64,000 nucleotides of DNA from Roseivirga echinicomitans. GTDB lineage: Bacteria; Bacteroidota; Bacteroidia; Cytophagales; Cyclobacteriaceae. Below the pieces are notes generated by a model. That model saw only the letters and a list, made by a program, of their open reading frames with translations. It was not told where the DNA came from and searched no databases. The first letter of the stretch is position 1, and each line of letters opens with the position of its first letter. The position numbers were made by a program, and so were the translations under genes. The stretch lies in NCBI RefSeq assembly GCF_001592935.1, contig NZ_LRDB01000005.1:1-64000 (forward strand), in the 5' to 3' direction. This document shows, piece after piece, positions 47,336-56,318 of this stretch.

Positions 47336-47731
47336 ATGTCAAAGAATAAGTTTGTTACAGAGTTCGAAGTGAATGCATCTCAAAAAATACTTTTTCCGTA
47401 TTTGAGTACTGCAAGTGGGTTGGCGCAATGGTTTGCTGAAGATGTGAATATCAATGAAGATAAAGTCTACAGCTTTCTATGGGATGGTGAGGAACATAAG
47501 GCTACCAAGGCTTCTCAAAAAACGAACCATTTTGTGAAATTCGAATTTGTTCCAGAAACAGAAGAAGACGAAGAGGACCCTTCTTATATCGAAATAAGAT
47601 TAATGATAGGGGAGTTGACCCAGTCTGTATTTATTCAAATAACCGACTATTCCGATCTTGACGACCCAGAAGAACAGCAAGATCTTTGGGAGAATACTGT
47701 CCATAACTTGAAAGAGATTATAGGTGGTTAA
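47336..47731 (+). CDS. START-like (SRPBCC fold) domain protein
   Basis: A 131-residue protein of the START-like/AHSA1-type fold, with a hydrophobic pocket for lipids or other ligands. The opening EFEVNASQKILFPYLST and the following SGLAQWFAEDV are typical of the Bacteroidota START-like group, and an acidic stretch (EEDEEDPS) lies near residue 80. It is a single gene upstream of the LptF/G permease gene, 78 nt away, and co-directional. Its ligand is unknown. Confidence 0.82.
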   Translation: MSKNKFVTEFEVNASQKILFPYLSTASGLAQWFAEDVNINEDKVYSFLWDGEEHKATKASQKTNHFVKFEFVPETEEDEEDPSYIEIRLMIGELTQSVFIQITDYSDLDDPEEQQDLWENTVHNLKEIIGG

Positions 47732-47809
47732 TCCACTAGGGTTGTTTCGATATTTGTTTTTAGTCCTGCAAGGCATGATCTTTGTGAACAAGGCCTGAGA
47801 TTGTGAGGA

Positions 47810-49477
47810 ATGAAGAAGATTGATAAATTGGTGTTTGGCTCTTTCATTGGGCCATTTTTACTTACCCTAATCGTTGTAGATTTTATACTGCTTTTAGTTA
47901 CTTTGCTCAAGTACTTTGATAAAATTATGGGCAAGGGGCTTGAATTTTCTGTCTTTGCTGAACTGATTACCTATTTTTCGATATCAGCTTCCCCTGATGC
48001 TTTCCCTTTGGCTGTTCTTCTCAGCGCAATTATGACTTTTGGTAATTTGGGAGAACATTCGGAACTCACCGCGGTCAAAAGTGCTGGTATATCATTAGTT
48101 CGATCTTTAACCCCGATTTTTGTTTTTGTACTTTTTCTCACGGGCTTTACCTACTACTTCAATACTGAGTTGGTGCCTAAAACCAATCTCAAGACCTATA
48201 GCTTGCTTTGGGACATGAGGTCAAAAAAGCCGGCTCTTGATATTAGAGAAGGTGTTTTTTACACCGGAATCCCTGGTTACAGTATTAAAGTGAATAAGAA
48301 AATTGATGATGAGCGACTGCTCGACATCATAATATATGACCATACTAATCGTAGTAAAAGAGGTAATAAAGAAGTGATTCTGGCAGATTCTGGCCGTATG
48401 TATACTTTTATGAATCAGCGTTATTTGGCTTTGGAGCTTTATAATGGGATTAAATATGATGAAGGAAGTAATGATAAATATGATCAAAAGCTTGATGGTG
48501 GGCAGTTTGTAAGAAACAGATTCAGTAAAAGTGTTATAAGGTTCGATCTTTCATCTTTTGATATGGGAGAAACGGATCAGAATGCATTTAGTAGAAGCCG
48601 ATTAGTGCAGACAAGAGGAGATTTACAGATGGGAGTAGACTCAATGAGTTTAGATATTTTAAGGAGTAAGAAAACACTCTTTAGGCAAATTGGGGCGAAA
48701 TTCACTTTTCATATGTTGAGAGATGTGGAAATTCCAGACCAAATTGAACAAGAGCTTAGTTTTTATGACTCGCTACGGACTTCAAGGAAAAAGCCGAAAA
48801 TTGAGCAGAGAGACCTTGCAGGACAAGTTTTGAAAGAAGAGAGTTTGGTCTCAAGAGATACTCCAGTGGACGACCTCCCAGAGGTTGCTTTTATGAAGGC
48901 CCCTTCACCCCCTCTTGGCGCATTGAATGAAACAGAAAACAAAGGTAGGGTGATGACCGATGATGAATTGATTAAGGAAGTTGATGCATTTTATAATACT
49001 CGAGCAAAAAACATGAATGTGTATGCAACTGCACTTAATAGCGCTAGGGCTAGTAACGCGACCATTAAAGCTAATATTAGCACCTTGGATACTGTTCAGA
49101 GAGATCAAAATAAGTTTAGAGTAACTAGAGCTCAGCAGATTTCAAGATCATTTGCTTGCTTGGTTATGTTTTTAATAGGGGCGCCAATTGGGGCTATTAT
49201 CAAAAAAGGAGGACTGGGCTTGCCAGTTATAATATCGGTGATCTTCTTTTTGATCTACTATACTCTAAATACATTGGGTGATAAATGGGGTAAACAAGGG
49301 GTCGTTGATCCACTATTTGCCATGTGGATGGCTAACTTGTTATTGTTGCCATTCGGTCTTTTCTTTTTACGCCAAGCCAGTAAAGATGCCCGTTTGTTCG
49401 AAGCTGATTTCTACGCAGTGTGGTTAGAGAAAATAAAGAAGTACTTTACAAAGAAAAAGCAATTAAAAACAGCCTAA
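47810..49477 (+). CDS. LptF/LptG (YjgP/YjgQ) family permease
   Basis: Inner-membrane component of the lipopolysaccharide export machine that works with LptB and LptC. Three hydrophobic helices fall in residues 15-120 and three in about 430-540. Between them is a periplasmic domain that is unusually long (about 310 residues, whereas E. coli LptF and LptG total about 360). The extra stretch, around residues 285-410, is polar, low-complexity and Lys/Glu/Asp-rich. This enlarged form is common in Bacteroidota. It is followed by a promoter for rpsO, so it probably ends a transcription unit. LptF and LptG cannot be distinguished here. Confidence 0.88.
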   Translation: MKKIDKLVFGSFIGPFLLTLIVVDFILLLVTLLKYFDKIMGKGLEFSVFAELITYFSISASPDAFPLAVLLSAIMTFGNLGEHSELTAVKSAGISLVRSLTPIFVFVLFLTGFTYYFNTELVPKTNLKTYSLLWDMRSKKPALDIREGVFYTGIPGYSIKVNKKIDDERLLDIIIYDHTNRSKRGNKEVILADSGRMYTFMNQRYLALELYNGIKYDEGSNDKYDQKLDGGQFVRNRFSKSVIRFDLSSFDMGETDQNAFSRSRLVQTRGDLQMGVDSMSLDILRSKKTLFRQIGAKFTFHMLRDVEIPDQIEQELSFYDSLRTSRKKPKIEQRDLAGQVLKEESLVSRDTPVDDLPEVAFMKAPSPPLGALNETENKGRVMTDDELIKEVDAFYNTRAKNMNVYATALNSARASNATIKANISTLDTVQRDQNKFRVTRAQQISRSFACLVMFLIGAPIGAIIKKGGLGLPVIISVIFFLIYYTLNTLGDKWGKQGVVDPLFAMWMANLLLLPFGLFFLRQASKDARLFEADFYAVWLEKIKKYFTKKKQLKTA

Positions 49478-49478
49478 C

Positions 49479-49509
49479 TTGTTTACTAGTCGGGTATAAA
49501 TTATCTTTG
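49479..49509 (+). promoter_or_regulatory. Promoter of rpsO
   Basis: TTG at 49479-49481, 20 nt, then TATCTTTG at 49502-49509. This is a full match to the Bacteroidota consensus, 40 nt before the rpsO ATG and just past the permease stop codon. Confidence 0.6.
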
Positions 49510-49549
49510 CGGCTGTTTTTAAATTTTAATTATCAAATTTTAGCTAAGC

Positions 49550-49825
49550 ATGTATTTATCAAGCGAAAAGAAAGTTGAGTTGTTTGAGAATCATGGTCGG
49601 TTAAAGGCAAAAAAAGACACAGGGTCTCCTGAGTCTCAAATTGCACTTTTTACCTACCGTATCAATCACCTTACAGACCATTTGAAGAGTAACAGAAAAG
49701 ATCACTCTTCAAGAACTGGACTACTTAAATTAGTAGGTAAAAGAAGAAGATTGTTGGATTATCTTATCAAGATTGATATTGAGAGATATAGAGCAATCAT
49801 CGCTGAATTGAACTTACGTAAGTAA
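49550..49825 (+). CDS. rpsO: 30S ribosomal protein S15
   Basis: 16S rRNA central-domain binding protein. It has the conserved [22 protein letters not shown] segment from residue 25 (written here as motif landmarks), a basic [22 protein letters not shown] core, and 91 residues. It precedes pnp, the conserved rpsO-pnp arrangement, but with a terminator between them. Confidence 0.97.
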   Translation: MYLSSEKKVELFENHGRLKAKKDTGSPESQIALFTYRINHLTDHLKSNRKDHSSRTGLLKLVGKRRRLLDYLIKIDIERYRAIIAELNLRK

Positions 49826-49837
49826 TACAACTATTTT

Positions 49838-49870
49838 AAAGAAGGGAGTTCAATGTGGATTCCCTTCTTT
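49838..49870 (+). terminator. Terminator between rpsO and pnp
   Basis: Stem AAAGAAGGGA/TCCCTTCTTT around a 13-nt loop, followed by a T-rich stretch, 12 nt after the rpsO stop. It may be a partial terminator, since pnp has no clear own promoter. Confidence 0.6.
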
Positions 49871-49933
49871 ACTTATTCGCATACTGCTGGTTGTTTTTGA
49901 TCTCCCCGCGCTGTACTACACAAAAAATATTTT

Positions 49934-52060
49934 ATGCTGAATGTAATAACTAAAACCATCAAAATGCCTGATGGTCAAATCATAACGATTGAAACGGGTA
50001 AGCTAGCGAAACAAGCCGATGGTTCGGCTGTAGTAAGAATGGGTGACACCATGTTACTCGCCACAGTAGTGTCTTCTCAAGACGCTAAAGATAATGTCGA
50101 CTTTCTTCCTCTCTCTGTCGATTATCAAGAAAAATTTGCTTCTGCAGGAAAAATTCCTGGAGGATTTTTGAAAAGAGAAGGTAGACTTTCTGATCATGAA
50201 ATACTCATTTGCCGTTTGGTGGATAGAGCCCTTCGTCCTCTTTTTCCAGATGATTACCATGCCGATACGCAGGTAATGATCTCAATGATCTCTTATGATA
50301 AAGATGTTCAGCCAGATGCACTTGCTGCGCTTGCTGCTTCCGCTGCACTATCTGTTTCTGACATCCCTTTCAACGGACCTATTTCAGAAATTAGAGTAGT
50401 AAAGCACGAAGGTCAGTTCAAACTAAACCCAAGTAAGGAAGTTGCCGAGGCATCAGAGCTCGAGATTATCGTTGCTGCTGATATCAACAACATTATGATG
50501 GTAGAAGGTGAAATGAGCGAAGTCTCTGAAGCCGACATGCTTGAGGCAATGAAGGTTGCACATGATGCCATCAAAGTTCAATGCCAAGCACAAATCGAAT
50601 TAGCGGTTGAAGCTGGTAAGACTCAAAAACGTGAGTATTCTCATGAAAATAAGGACGAGGCACTTTATGAGAAAATGAAGTCTGAAATGTATGACAAACT
50701 ATACGCTTCAGTTTCAAAACAAACTGCTGATAAATCAATTAGAAGTAGTGATGTGAAAGCCATCAAAACAGAATGGGTGGACGCACTTCCTGAGGATCAT
50801 GAACACGATTCATTCCTAATCGGCCAATACTTCAAAAAAATACATAAGGCTGCTGCTAGAAACTTTGTTTTAGATTCAAGCAAAAGACTTGACGGTAGAG
50901 AATTCAGCGAAATCAGACAAATTTGGTCTGAAGTTGATTATTTGCCTTCTGCTCATGGTTCTGCTGTGTTCACTAGAGGTGAAACTCAATCGTTGACTTC
51001 TTGTACTTTAGGTACTAAGCTTGATGAGCAAATGATTGACGGTGCTACAATGCACGGTACAAACAAATTCATTCTCCACTACAACTTCCCTGGTTTCTCA
51101 ACTGGTGAAGTAAGACCAAATAGAGGGCCGGGTAGAAGAGAAGTAGGTCATGGTAACTTAGCAATGCGTGCATTGAAAAAAGTATTGCCTTCTTCTGACA
51201 AGAACCCATACACTATTCGTTTAGTGTCTGACATCCTTGAATCAAATGGTTCGTCTTCAATGGCCACTGTTTGTGCAGGTTCATTATCATTAATGGATAC
51301 AGGTGTTAAAATTTCTGGTCCAGTTTCAGGTATTGCAATGGGGATGATCTCGGACGCTGAAACAGGTAAATATGCTATTCTTTCAGATATCTTGGGTGAT
51401 GAAGATCACTTGGGAGATATGGACTTTAAGGTAACGGGTACTGAAAAAGGAATCACTGCTTGTCAAATGGACATTAAAGTAGATGGTCTTTCTTACGAAG
51501 TACTTGAAAAAGCTTTAAATCAAGCAAGAGAAGGTAGACTTCATATTCTTAATGAAATGAAGAAAACCATGACTGAACCAAGAGAAGATTACAAACCTCA
51601 TGTTCCAAGAAGTGAGAAAGTAATCATTGGTAAAGATCAAATCGGAGCGATAATCGGGCCCGGTGGAAAAGTTGTTCAAGAAATTCAAAAAGAAACAGGA
51701 GCGACTGTTATCATTGAAGAAGAAGCTAACAACGGAGTTGTAACAGTTTTTGCTGACAGTAAAGAAGTTATGAACGCTGCTTTGGCTAGAATTAGAGCGA
51801 TTGTTGCTATTCCTGAAGTAGGTGAAACTTACGAAGGTAAAGTGAAATCAATCATGCCTTTTGGTGCGTTTGTTGAGTTTATGCCTGGAAAAGATGGTTT
51901 ACTTCATATTTCTGAAATTAAATGGGAACGCGTTGAGAAGATGGACGGTTTAATGGAAGTAGGAGAAGAGATTACCGTTAAACTTGTTGAGGTTGATAAG
52001 AAAACAGGGAAATACAGATTGTCTAGAAAGGCACTTCTTCCAAAACCTGCAAAAGATTAA
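49934..52060 (+). CDS. pnp: Polyribonucleotide nucleotidyltransferase (PNPase)
   Basis: 3'-5' phosphorolytic exoribonuclease of mRNA decay. Two RNase PH domains flank a helical domain. The active-site region has [20 protein letters not shown] near residue 390, the KH domain has [17 protein letters not shown] near residue 573, and the S1 domain has [21 protein letters not shown] at about residues 637-657. The length of 708 residues is standard. It follows rpsO and precedes the sigma factor gene. The 108-nt gap before its start contains the rpsO terminator and no clear consensus promoter. Confidence 0.96.
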   Translation: MLNVITKTIKMPDGQIITIETGKLAKQADGSAVVRMGDTMLLATVVSSQDAKDNVDFLPLSVDYQEKFASAGKIPGGFLKREGRLSDHEILICRLVDRALRPLFPDDYHADTQVMISMISYDKDVQPDALAALAASAALSVSDIPFNGPISEIRVVKHEGQFKLNPSKEVAEASELEIIVAADINNIMMVEGEMSEVSEADMLEAMKVAHDAIKVQCQAQIELAVEAGKTQKREYSHENKDEALYEKMKSEMYDKLYASVSKQTADKSIRSSDVKAIKTEWVDALPEDHEHDSFLIGQYFKKIHKAAARNFVLDSSKRLDGREFSEIRQIWSEVDYLPSAHGSAVFTRGETQSLTSCTLGTKLDEQMIDGATMHGTNKFILHYNFPGFSTGEVRPNRGPGRREVGHGNLAMRALKKVLPSSDKNPYTIRLVSDILESNGSSSMATVCAGSLSLMDTGVKISGPVSGIAMGMISDAETGKYAILSDILGDEDHLGDMDFKVTGTEKGITACQMDIKVDGLSYEVLEKALNQAREGRLHILNEMKKTMTEPREDYKPHVPRSEKVIIGKDQIGAIIGPGGKVVQEIQKETGATVIIEEEANNGVVTVFADSKEVMNAALARIRAIVAIPEVGETYEGKVKSIMPFGAFVEFMPGKDGLLHISEIKWERVEKMDGLMEVGEEITVKLVEVDKKTGKYRLSRKALLPKPAKD

Positions 52061-52158
52061 TTAACTAAAGCAGAGTAAAGGCGTTATTAATAGAGGAACT
52101 TTTCATAGATTCCGTGATGTTTAGTTCCTTGTCACAGTTTTAAATCACAATTAATTGA

Positions 52159-53022
52159 ATGAGACAGCTTAAGATTAGTAAGCAGATAACGAATAGAGAG
52201 TCTCAATCTCTAGATAAATACTTACAGGAAATCGGTAAGGTAGATCTTTTGACTCCCGATGAGGAAGTAACGCTTGCTCAGAGAATACGTGAAGGGGATC
52301 AATTGGCGTTGGAGAAGCTTACTAAAGCAAACTTGAGGTTTGTGGTTTCGGTAGCTAAACAATATCAGAACCAAGGACTTTCTTTGGGCGATTTAATTAA
52401 CGAGGGTAACCTTGGTTTGATTAAAGCAGCACAGAGATTTGATGAAACTAGAGGTTTTAAGTTTATTTCTTATGCTGTTTGGTGGATTCGTCAATCTATT
52501 CTTCAGGCACTTGCCGAACAATCTAGAATTGTAAGGTTGCCATTGAACAGAGTAGGTTCATTGAACAAAATCTCAAAAACTTTTTCTGAGTTAGAACAAA
52601 AATTCGAACGTGAGCCATCTCCGGATGAACTTGCGGAAGTATTGGAAGTAACTACCAATGAAATCGTTGACACCATGAAAATTTCTGGTCGTCACGTATC
52701 AATGGATGCTCCATTTGTTCAAGGTGAAGAAAACAGCCTTTTGGACGTTCTCGAAAATGACATGGATGAAAAGCCAGATACTGGTTTGATGAATGATTCA
52801 TTGAGAAGAGAAGTTCAAAGAGCACTTTCAACACTTACTCAAAGAGAAGCTGATGTGATTTCTTTATACTTTGGTTTGAATGGTGAGCACTCAATGACCC
52901 TTGAGGAAATTGGTGAGAAATTCAATTTGACCAGAGAAAGAGTTCGTCAGATCAAAGAAAAAGCAATCAGAAGATTGAGACATACATCACGAAGCAAAGC
53001 TTTGAAACCTTATTTAGGTTAA
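52159..53022 (+). CDS. rpoD: Primary sigma factor of RNA polymerase (RpoD/SigA, Bacteroidota type)
   Basis: The main sigma-70, 287 residues without region 1.1, as is usual in Bacteroidota. Region 1.2 starts [16 protein letters not shown]. Region 2 has [33 protein letters not shown] and the -10 recognition segment [16 protein letters not shown] (landmarks only). Region 4 ends [24 protein letters not shown]-like, with the helix-turn-helix that reads the -33 box. This sigma would recognise the TTG-N20-TAnnTTTG promoters noted in this window. It is a single gene with its own terminator. Confidence 0.96.
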   Translation: MRQLKISKQITNRESQSLDKYLQEIGKVDLLTPDEEVTLAQRIREGDQLALEKLTKANLRFVVSVAKQYQNQGLSLGDLINEGNLGLIKAAQRFDETRGFKFISYAVWWIRQSILQALAEQSRIVRLPLNRVGSLNKISKTFSELEQKFEREPSPDELAEVLEVTTNEIVDTMKISGRHVSMDAPFVQGEENSLLDVLENDMDEKPDTGLMNDSLRREVQRALSTLTQREADVISLYFGLNGEHSMTLEEIGEKFNLTRERVRQIKEKAIRRLRHTSRSKALKPYLG

Positions 53023-53041
53023 GTAAAACATACATTATTTT

Positions 53042-53070
53042 AAAGGTCTCTTGAGAAGGAGACCTTTTTT
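53042..53070 (+). terminator. Terminator after rpoD
   Basis: Stem AAAGGTCTC/GAGACCTTT with an 8-nt loop and a T run, 20 nt after the stop. Confidence 0.8.
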
Positions 53071-53092
53071 ATTTGCGCTAAGGGAACAAGGA

Positions 53093-53123
53093 TTGCTCAA
53101 GTGCTGTTAATCGTTTAGTTTTG
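53093..53123 (+). promoter_or_regulatory. Promoter of trxB
   Basis: TTG at 53093-53095, 20 nt, TAGTTTTG at 53116-53123, a full consensus match 19 nt before the trxB ATG. Confidence 0.55.
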
Positions 53124-53142
53124 AAAATCAAGGAATAAAAAA

Positions 53143-54105
53143 ATGACTGAAGAAAAAGTAAAAGTATTGATCATTGGTTCGGGTCCTGCGGGTTATACTG
53201 CAGCCATTTATGCTTCTAGAGCAGGTTTAAACCCAGTTTTATATACTGGAGGTGAGCCGGGCGGCCAACTTACTACTACAAACGATGTAGAAAACTACCC
53301 TGGTTACCCAGAAGGAGTGAACGGCCCCCAAATGATGGTTGATTTTCAAAAACAAGCGGAAAGATTCAATACTGACGTCCGTTATGGAATGGCCACTAAA
53401 GTTGATTTTTCTGGCTACCCACATAAAGTATGGATTGACGATGGAAAGCATTTGATTACTGCCGATGCTGTAATCATCGCCACAGGTGCTACCGCTAAAT
53501 ACTTGGGCTTAGAATCAGAAAAGACTTATGCCAATAAGGGTGTGTCTGCTTGCGCAGTTTGCGATGGTTTCTTCTATAAAGGAATGGATGTAGCTGTTGT
53601 TGGAGCAGGCGATACTGCTGCTGAAGAAGCTACTTACTTGGCAAATATTTGTCCGAAAGTCCACCTTTTCGTTAGAAGAGACGAAATGAGAGCGTCTAAA
53701 ATCATGCAAAAGCGTGTATTGAATACTAAGAATATTGAAGTGCATTGGAATACTGAAACTGAAGAAGTGACAGGTGATGCCACTGGTGTTACAGGCGTAA
53801 GAGTTGTGAACAATAAAACAGGAGAGAAGAAAGAGATTTATATCAAAGGTTTCTTTGTGGCCATCGGTCATAAACCAAATACCGATATTTTTAAAGGCTT
53901 CCTCGATATGGATGAAACTGGCTACTTAAAAGTGATTCCTGGCACTTCTAAAACCAATATTGAAGGTGTATTTGCTACTGGCGATGCTGCCGACAGAGTG
54001 TACAGACAGGCCGTAACTGCTGCTGGTACAGGCTGTATGGGAGCTTTAGATGCTGAGCGATTCTTGACCGCCAAGGAAGAAGAATTAGAAGAGGCTAAAG
54101 GCTAA
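53143..54105 (+). CDS. trxB: Thioredoxin-disulfide reductase
   Basis: NADPH-dependent flavoprotein that reduces thioredoxin. The FAD motif is GSGPAGYTAAIYA near residue 12, the redox-active pair is CAVC at about residues 136-139, the NADPH motif is GAGDTAAEEA near residue 158, and the C-terminal FAD motif is FATGDAAD near residue 288. The length of 320 residues is normal for the low-molecular-weight type. It stands alone with its own promoter and terminator. The bacillithiol deacetylase gene follows, another part of thiol redox control. Confidence 0.96.
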   Translation: MTEEKVKVLIIGSGPAGYTAAIYASRAGLNPVLYTGGEPGGQLTTTNDVENYPGYPEGVNGPQMMVDFQKQAERFNTDVRYGMATKVDFSGYPHKVWIDDGKHLITADAVIIATGATAKYLGLESEKTYANKGVSACAVCDGFFYKGMDVAVVGAGDTAAEEATYLANICPKVHLFVRRDEMRASKIMQKRVLNTKNIEVHWNTETEEVTGDATGVTGVRVVNNKTGEKKEIYIKGFFVAIGHKPNTDIFKGFLDMDETGYLKVIPGTSKTNIEGVFATGDAADRVYRQAVTAAGTGCMGALDAERFLTAKEEELEEAKG

Positions 54106-54120
54106 AAAAATGAATTGATA

Positions 54121-54157
54121 AAGAGGGCTTTTAGATCAATAAAAGCCCTCTTCTTAT
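54121..54157 (+). terminator. Terminator after trxB
   Basis: Stem AAGAGGGCTTTTA/TAAAAGCCCTCTT with loop GATCAA followed by a T-rich tail, only 10 nt before the bshB1 start. Confidence 0.85.
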
Positions 54158-54166
54158 TTTAAGACT

Positions 54167-54883
54167 ATGAAATTAGATATTCTTGCACTTGCTGCCCACC
54201 CCGATGATGTAGAACTTTCGTGTTCTGGCACATTACTCAAAGCCATTTTGAATGGAAAAAAAGCGGGTATTGTAGACTTTACCCGAGGCGAATTGGGTAC
54301 ACGCGGAACACCAGAAATCAGACAGCAAGAAGCAACTAAGTCGGCAGAGATTTTAGGCGTAAGCGCAAGAGAGAATTTAGGCTTTCGAGATGGCTTCTTC
54401 AAAAACGATGAAACACATCAGCTGGAAGTAATTAAAATGATAAGGAAGTATCAGCCGGAAATTGTTTTGGCCAATGCTTATGACGATCGTCATTCAGATC
54501 ATGGAAGAGCATCCCAGTTATCTAAAGAAGCATGTTTTCTTTCAGGCTTAAAGAATGTTAAAACAGAAATCGATGGCGTTGAACAAGCTGCTTGGCGACC
54601 AAAAGTAGTCTATCATTACATACAAAGCATCCCAACGCAGCCAGATTTTGTAGTCGATGTGTCCGAAGTTTGGGAGCAGAAAATAGCGTCAATCAGAGCC
54701 TTTGCTTCTCAGTTTTTCGATCCGAATAGCGATGAAGCAAATACATACATTTCTTCTCCAGAATTTATGAAAATGGTAGAAGCCAGGGCTATTCATTATG
54801 GTCATGAAATAGGAGTGCAATACGGTGAGGGCTTTAATGTAGAGCGAATGACAGGAGCAGGAGATGTTTTTGATTTGATCTAA
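54167..54883 (+). CDS. bshB1: Bacillithiol biosynthesis deacetylase BshB1
   Basis: PIG-L family zinc deacetylase that removes acetate from GlcNAc-malate in bacillithiol synthesis. The zinc motif AAHPDDVELSCSG is at residues 8-20, the third ligand region is DRHSDHGRAS near residue 107, and the GELGTRGTPEIRQQEA segment lies near residue 43. The length of 238 residues is normal. It shows that the organism probably uses bacillithiol as its low-molecular-weight thiol. Thioredoxin reductase is the upstream gene, but the two are separated by a terminator. Confidence 0.93.
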   Translation: MKLDILALAAHPDDVELSCSGTLLKAILNGKKAGIVDFTRGELGTRGTPEIRQQEATKSAEILGVSARENLGFRDGFFKNDETHQLEVIKMIRKYQPEIVLANAYDDRHSDHGRASQLSKEACFLSGLKNVKTEIDGVEQAAWRPKVVYHYIQSIPTQPDFVVDVSEVWEQKIASIRAFASQFFDPNSDEANTYISSPEFMKMVEARAIHYGHEIGVQYGEGFNVERMTGAGDVFDLI

Positions 54884-54930
54884 TCTCTATGTCATCCATT
54901 TTGGCTTAAGTGATTAATAGAGAGGCTTAA

Positions 54931-55572
54931 TCAAGGCGCCATTCTAAAAGTAGACCAGTCTTCGTTTTCCAATTTCTGGTACATAATTCTATCGTGCAGC
55001 CTGCTTTGGCGTCCTTGCCAGAACTCGAAAGTTTCTGGAACAATACGATAACCACCCCAAAAATCGGGTAAAGGCACTTTTCCTTCCATAAACTTGGCTT
55101 TCATTTCCTGAAGCTTCATTTCTAAAATACTCCTCGATTTAATCACTTGACTTTGGTGGGATACCCATGCCCCTAACTGGCTGCCATGCGGGCGTGAAGT
55201 GAAATAAGCCAAAGATTCCATTTTGGTTACTTTTTCAATTCTTCCCGTAATCGCTACTTGTCTTTCCAGTGCATACCAAGGGAAAAGAATGGAAACATTT
55301 GGGTTTTCTTCAATTTGCTGCGCCTTTCTGCTTTTATAATTGGTGTAAAAAACAACCCCCTTATCGTCCAAAGCCTTCATTAAAACGGTGCGCTGAAATG
55401 GCTTTCCACCTTCCGCTACAGTGCTCAATACAAAGGCATTAGGTTCTAAAACCTCACTTTTAATCGCCTCGTCAAACCACTTTCTAAATTGAGTAAACGG
55501 GGAAGCGGCAATGGTGTCTAAATCCAAACTGGCTTTGGTGTAGTCTTGTCTTAAATCAGCAATGTTAGTCAT
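54931..55572 (-). CDS. pdxH: Pyridoxamine 5'-phosphate oxidase
   Basis: FMN-dependent oxidase that makes pyridoxal 5'-phosphate from pyridoxine or pyridoxamine 5'-phosphate. The family landmarks are clear: RTVLMKALDDKGVVFYTNY near residue 60, SRKAQQIEENP near residue 80, FPWYALERQVAITG near residue 96, and the C-terminal FWQGRQSRLHDRI near residue 187. The length of 213 residues is standard. It is divergent from the YqgE gene. A minus-strand TATATTTG (plus 55594-55601) lies 21 nt upstream but has no TTG at the usual distance. Confidence 0.95.
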   Translation of the reverse strand: MTNIADLRQDYTKASLDLDTIAASPFTQFRKWFDEAIKSEVLEPNAFVLSTVAEGGKPFQRTVLMKALDDKGVVFYTNYKSRKAQQIEENPNVSILFPWYALERQVAITGRIEKVTKMESLAYFTSRPHGSQLGAWVSHQSQVIKSRSILEMKLQEMKAKFMEGKVPLPDFWGGYRIVPETFEFWQGRQSRLHDRIMYQKLENEDWSTFRMAP

Positions 55573-55676
55573 AGAGAAAGCTTCTTGTCAGTACAAATAT
55601 AACAGCCTAAAGGCGAATCTTTGTTTTCTAAATTAGGCATTCCAAAATACGTTCTATAAATTCAAAACTCACAGCC

Positions 55677-56264
55677 ATGAGATTAGAATACGACAAAAAT
55701 ATTCCAGACCCACAAAACGGAGACCTCCTTATCTCCGAGCCTTTTTTACATGACCCCAACTTTGATCGCACGGTTATTTTGGTTTGCGAAAATGGGGAAG
55801 AAGGTACTTTTGGCTTGGTGGTCAATAAAATGACAGACCTACTTTTAGATGAAGTAATGAATGATAGCTTTCATTTGAATGGCTTTAATGGCCGTTTGAA
55901 CCTTGGAGGGCCAGTGGAACAAAATACACTGCATTATATTCACAGAATTAAAACACCGGTGGAAGGAGCCATTGAAATAGGAGATGGCTTGTATTGGTCG
56001 GGTGATTATGAGCAAATAAAATCCATGATCACCAATGGTCAGGTAGCCGAAAACGAAATTAAGTTTTTTCTGGGCTATTCGGGTTGGTCTGAAGGGCAAT
56101 TGAGAAAAGAGCTGGATAGCCAATCTTGGTTTGTGAAGCCTAGGGCTACCGCCCGCCAAATTTTCGACCTGAATGAAGACGAACTTTGGAAGTCTATTCT
56201 GAAAGAAATGGGCGGAAAGTATAAAGTGTTCTCAAATTACCCCGCAGACCCACGTTTGAATTAA
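55677..56264 (+). CDS. YqgE/AlgH family protein
   Basis: A 195-residue cytoplasmic protein of the UPF0301 (YqgE/AlgH) family, of uncertain function. The landmarks are GDLLISEPFLHDPNFDRTVIL from about residue 16, GTFGLVVNKMTD near residue 43, LGGPVEQNTLHYIH near residue 77 and FLGYSGWSEGQL near residue 122. It is upstream of the DUF349 gene (54-nt gap) and co-directional. Confidence 0.92.
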   Translation: MRLEYDKNIPDPQNGDLLISEPFLHDPNFDRTVILVCENGEEGTFGLVVNKMTDLLLDEVMNDSFHLNGFNGRLNLGGPVEQNTLHYIHRIKTPVEGAIEIGDGLYWSGDYEQIKSMITNGQVAENEIKFFLGYSGWSEGQLRKELDSQSWFVKPRATARQIFDLNEDELWKSILKEMGGKYKVFSNYPADPRLN

Positions 56265-56318
56265 TAGTTTTGTTAACTTTGGTTTGTTACGGAGCGACCC
56301 TGAGGTCGATTAGAATTT

